Positions 39,801 through 45,800 of a DNA stretch of 64,000 nt are shown here, one piece after another (the stretch's first letter is position 1; each line of letters opens with the position of its first letter). The translations under genes were made by a program, and so were the position numbers. The stretch is from Catonia carolina (lineage: Eukaryota > Arthropoda > Insecta > Hemiptera > Achilidae). The notes under the pieces are model-generated. The model saw only the letters and a program-made list of their open reading frames with translations. It ran no database searches and had not been told where the DNA came from. The DNA lies in the NCBI GenBank assembly GCA_035578175.1, contig JAQMRL010000006.1, positions 60,319,001 to 60,383,000 on the forward strand, in the 5' to 3' direction.

Positions 39801-42800
39801 AAAAAAAAAACATTAATACACAGATTCTGCTGCTATGATGCTAACTATAATGCTTTTTACGGTTGATGAGCTCTGCTGTTCCTTCCATATAGGCCAATCA
39901 GAATGTTTGCCAGCGTTGTCAGATTGTACGAATGTATCAGCTTGACAAACATTACGCTTGAATGCATATAAGAGCAAAAGTAGTTTCTCGTAGCATGTCT
40001 TGCATCATTATAGAGCACGTTAACATGCAATACTTTATAATATAATCAGCTGGTTGTATGTTCATAGGTTATAATTGATATTGAAAGACCAAAAAAATGG
40101 CTGACGAAATATATAGCAGAGCTACGAGAGCAAGTATTGGCAACGTTGCTGGCAAGGCATTGGTTAACTATGAAGTGGGTAAGGGGTAATGTGTACGTTC
40201 AGAGCTCATCAGCTTTGAAAAATAGTACAGTAACTTAAATAATTAAAATTTAAAATTACTAACCCCATCCTCTTTTCCTTGAAGCAGATGGAAAGCTCCA
40301 GCCCTTTGTATTCCTGGTAAAAACCAAACAGGATGGCTTCTTATCAGTCTTTCAAGAAGTCCTATGTCACATGGGGCATCTTCCCCACTGCTTCCACCCA
40401 CTGATGATTCACCACTCGTCTCAACTGAGCCCTAGAACATACAAAAAAATACATATATAATAAAAACAGAAAATTAGCGTTAACTAAATTTAAGAAAATG
40501 AGGCTGCAGTACTATGGACACATAATGAGACAGTGAAATAACAAGAACGAAACCTATAAATTAATTAAAACTCAAGAAAATCTCAAAACAACAGACAAAT
40601 GTATTAAAGAAGTAGAAACCGACCTCAAAACATTAAAAATTACAAGATAGAGACTTTTTTTAATTGAATAACCCACTGAAGAGCGCACTAGTTACGTAGT
40701 CAATTTCTTCGCTTTTTAGTTGGATTCATTAGCTGCTTTCTTTGGGCATGAAACTCCTTCATTTTAACACAAAAAGCCTGTTTTCGTTCTTCACTCCAGG
40801 CCTGCCCAACTCTCTGCACCTTTGTAACCGGAAAGTTTACAATCGAGTTACATAGAGACTTTTATAGAAGCAAAATTAAAGCTTTTGGAAACTTTTCGGT
40901 TGGAAAGTGTAAAAAAAAAGGGCATGCCTGGAGTGGGGAACGGAAGAGGACGTTTAGTGTGACAATGACCAAAATCCATGCTCTAAAAAAACTCAGCGAA
41001 ACATCTAGATCACGTAGAAATAAATGACTACAAACTAATACGCTCATAATGGGCTAGACACAAAAAAAAATCAGAAAAATCACATCATAATCATATTTTG
41101 TTTTTTCTTCAATCACATACAAGAAATTTGAATTACTGAAATACCCATAGCTACTTACTACATTAATAACAGGGCGAGACATCGAAAAAATTTATATCAT
41201 TTAAAAATTAACAATACAGTTTCTTAAAAATTGTTTAACAGACAAAGACACGTAGATCAGATTTATTCAGGATCTCACACCACATTTTTATTTTAGGTTA
41301 ACCAAAGGAAAAAACTAAAGAGAACATTCAATTTTTTATGAAGTTATAATGCCAGATACCAATTCATAAAAAAATAATATACCTCAAGAGCCAGTTTTAA
41401 TGAAAAATAAATAAATTCCTACAATGAATCAACAAAAAACATAACTGTTTTTATTCACAGTACACCCCATATTCAACCAATAAACTATTCACAGAAGTTC
41501 AAACTACAATTATTCTTATAAACTAATGATTAAATATTCTGTAATAAATATTTCTATTTCATATAATGAATTAATACAATAATTTCACTAACCTTCTTTT
41601 TAAACTGCGTCACCTTTATTTTAATTTTCACTTACACGTGTTTCGGTGGATCCACCATCATCAGAGTAAATAACATATAATTGAAACTAAAAACATTATT
41701 TATTAAAAATCTATAGAAGATGATACATCTTCTATAGATTTTTTATTAAAAATTATTTATTAAAAAACATTATTTATTAAAAATCTATAGAAGATGATAC
41801 ATCTTCTATAGATTTTTAATAAATAATGTTTTTAGTTTCAATTATATGTTATTTACTCTGATGATGGTGGATCCACCGAAACACGTGTAAGTGAAAATTA
41901 AAATAAAGGTGACGCAGTTTAAAAAGAAGGTTAGTGAAATTATTGTATTAATTCATTATATGAAATAGAAATATTTAAAACTGCAGGATGCATTATAAAG
42001 ATTTATTTCTGTAATAAATACCATTAAAACAAAAATACATCCCCTAACATAACACACCATGATATTTTTCACTCACTTGGGAATTCTGCAATCTCCAGTT
42101 TATATGTACATGAAGAAAAAGGCTTTAAACTAAATGAATAAACAAGTTCAATGGTACTGTGGCATTGTGGTCGATCTGGTCTACTCCTACGGGAAGAAAC
42201 GTCAACAAGTTGAACAATTTAATTCCAGAGGGATCATAGGGAAAGTGTATAGCATTGTTGGGAATACAAAACAAGCTTGAGGTTTAACTTGAATTATACA
42301 GCCTAGTTTATTTCAAACATTTTTTTGTGATGTTTAAGACATACCTTAAAATGTAAGCTACTAGATAAAACTGATATTGTAACTAAATAATAATACTGAC
42401 ACACGTTGTATGTCAAAATGTCGCACTGTGGTAAGAACACTGATACAACTCAAAATTTTGAACTTTTACACATTACGTAGTAGCTGATATTCATATCTTC
42501 AGGCTAGAATAAAGTACTACTTCAAAACCTTATTATTAAATAATACTAAGTTAATAATAATAAGGTTAAAATTTGAATATTTCCTTTGATTGTACCATGT
42601 TAATTAAAACATGATCCATCAGATTAAACAATCCAATTTAATTCAAATGAATCAGTACATATGGTATATTGTTGTTTAGGCCATCAGCCAAAAGGCTGGT
42701 TTGAACCTCTAGAGACTTTACTAAGTAAAACGAGGAGTGAGGTAGTTTTCCATTGCCTTCCTCGCTGAGTGGAAAAGTACGCTTATCAGCATGCCGGACC

Positions 42801-45800
42801 CTCTGAAAAGCACATATTTTCCACTATGCAAATGAAATCTTCACTTCATTCACCACAAGAGTCTGGCTGTATAATAAAATTCATTACTTTCAGAGGAGAT
42901 AATTCTGATTAGTGTCACAGTACACCTCTGCCTCTTCTGTTCTTAAATGATTTAGTCATTTAATTGGCTGACCACGTGATAAGAAACAGAGGTATTTATT
43001 TTAGCCATGCAACTAACAAATTAAAGTGTAAATAATTTGACAATTCCACCTGCCTGTTATGGGCAAGCATATGGTATATACTCACGAACTTGGACTAAAA
43101 CTTTTAACGCTTATTTCTCCAAAAGTATATTTTTGAGTTGCAACACTCTTCTTCCTAAAGTGCGATGTAAACTATGTGTAGCCTAAACTATAGCAATAAC
43201 CTATAAAAATGTAAAACTCAGTAAACCTGTTCTGATATTCTATAAAGATTAAGATTTATTTATTTATATGGAAAATATAATTCAATAAGAACTCAATAAA
43301 TTTCAACCCAAGAAAATATGAATAACAAAATTTAATAAAGAAAGATCAAATAAAATTTACCACTAGTTTATGGACACAACTATATAGTTTTAAATTTTGC
43401 AGAATTAAATACATCTAAGGGCACAACTATATAGTTTTAAATTTTGCAGAATTAAATACATCTAAGGGCACTGTTTTTTTTTTAATTTACTCAGGTTATT
43501 ATACATAATTATATGTTTGTTTTTTTTTAATTTCAATTAAATACATACATAAGAAAAATAAATATAAATCAAATTTGATATAGAAATTCCACAGAAATAA
43601 AACAAAAGACAATCACAACATATGACCATCTCTAAATATTAACCGACCGTAATAAATTATTAAAATTTAGAAAAATGAATGACTAATTTAAAAAATTATT
43701 TTTTAATGTCTCACCTGGTATATAATATAATTAAATTGAACGTTATCAGTTTTGGTTTTTTGTAATATCCAAAGTTTATAAACCGATGACTCATTTTTAT
43801 AAAATTTGACTGTTTTATTTTATTCACTCATTATCACGCGCATGCTCATTACATATCAGAAATAATTGTTGATTCTCGCGTAGATCTAATATCGGTTTTA
43901 TACTAAGTAAAATTTAATAATAAACTGGTTAAATTTCCATTAAAATTGGACCGACGAACGGTGTGACTTATCTGGCTGATCCCTGTTTGAACAAAGGCGA
44001 ATATGGCTGCTATATAATATTCGGTTTTATAAACTTTCATTTTCTTTAATTTTGTTAATTTAAATATGAAATTTATATTAAGAGTGTATAATTGAATTAA
44101 ACTTATGTTTGATATTTTCATTTACACTATTATCTCTCGTAATTTGTTTATTTAAACAATTTGAATTCTTATTTAGATGCTTTTTTGACTAGTTCTTGGA
44201 ATACAAAGATGGTTGCTTTAAAAAAATTGAATTTTGTTCCATTTAAAATAGCTGAGTTTATTAACTTACTAAGAATTTATTAATTTAATAATTTTAATAA
44301 AATAAAAATAATGTATAATAATAAATATATCAGTTAAAAAAGTTTACTGATACAATAAAAATTTGAATTTATTTATTTAGAACTAACTATCAGCTGTTAA
44401 ATCACTGTTTAACAGCTGATTTTCGGAGACGAAGGTTCCTGGTTCAAATCCTAGTAAAGGTAGTTACTTTTATACGGATTTGAATACTAGATAGTGGTTG
44501 CCGGTGTACATTGATGGTTGGGGTTCAATTAACCATACTCTCTCAGGAATGGTCGACCTGGGTCTGTACAAGACTACACGTCATACACATCATCCTCATC
44601 ACATCACCAAACTGCATTGGTGCAGTTGGTAACGTGCTCGCCTCTCATCATGCGGTCTTGGGTTCGAATCCCATTCAGGCATGGCATTTTTTCATACGTT
44701 ACAAAATATCATTTCATCCTTCACCGTCTGCATTAGCAGTAATTGCAGAACAGTTAAACCAAAAAAAAAAAAAAAAAATCCTCATCTCATTGGGTTATGG
44801 GGTTGCTTATTGTTCTGAATTGAACAGATTGCAACGTACACATTAGGAATTACAAAAAAAAGAAAACTAACATTAGTACAGTCTAGTTCAAATTATAATA
44901 ACCTCTCTTTAGTACGGCACGCCTAGGGTTCAAACCTAACAAAAAATATTAGGTGGACCTACTACATATTTTGCAGTAATATAAACTTTGTAGTAATATA
45001 AAACTTTGCTGAATCAAACAAAGCTTCCAATTCTGCAGAACTTTTTTATTTACTATGGATAGTTTGTAATGATTTTTTGAAGAAAAAATGGAACACGAAG
45101 GCAGAGGCATCGCGGACATTTTTACCTAACCAATAGACCTATTTTATACCAAAGATAGATAGATCTAACCCAAATTAATAACCATAATACACATACAGTA
45201 ATGTAAGATTAAATTATTCATTTTTTTTTAACCCACATTCGGTAATATGGTAAAATTTGTAATCCGGAATCACCAGAGTCCCAAAAGCGCCGGCTAAAGA
45301 GAGTTTACTGTATTGCTGTTTCTAACTGGGTAACCTATAACTAAAAAAAATCTGGTGTGAAACACTCACACAACTTTCTCTTGCCAATGCAAATAATTAA
45401 CAATAAACCTAACATTAGTATTAAAACATTAGAAATGAACAAAAACTAACCTCAAAAACATAACCTTATTTTAATCATGAGTGGAAGACGCAAAATGAAA
45501 ATCGAACTCAATTTGGCTTAAAAAAAACGGAAAATCACACTTTCACGCTAAACTAGGCTCTGTAGAGAAAAATTCTCTAAACAAAAGTTGTAGATCTTTT
45601 AATTTTCTATAACTTTTATTATATACACTTTTGTCGTAAAATGCATACTAAGACCGAAATGTTAAAAAAATCGATTTTTCTCACTGTTTCGTGAGAAAAA
45701 AAACAGAAAATCGCAAATTACCGCTAAACTAAGCGTCATACAAAAAAATGTTTGAAACATAAGTTGTAGGTTTTTAAATTCTCTACAACTTTTATTATAT

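Larger units (their letters stand above)
41551..42008 (+). mobile_element. retroposed palindrome with outward hammerhead-like cores, 12-bp TSD
   Basis: CTGTAATAAATA at 41539-41550 and 42009-42020 is a perfect 12-bp target duplication. Inside, 41546-41976 is one long inverted repeat with near-perfect arms of about 155 bp or more, followed by a tail AAAACTGCAGGATGCATTAT to ATTTATTT. On the plus strand 41852-41895 reads stem I UUUACU, CUGAUGA, U, palindrome GGUGGAUCCACC, GAAA, palindromic CACGUG with U and A, then AGUGAA. The left arm has the same on the minus strand (41631-41675). A long TSD and no TIR-type target point to retroposition. Confidence 0.6.
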
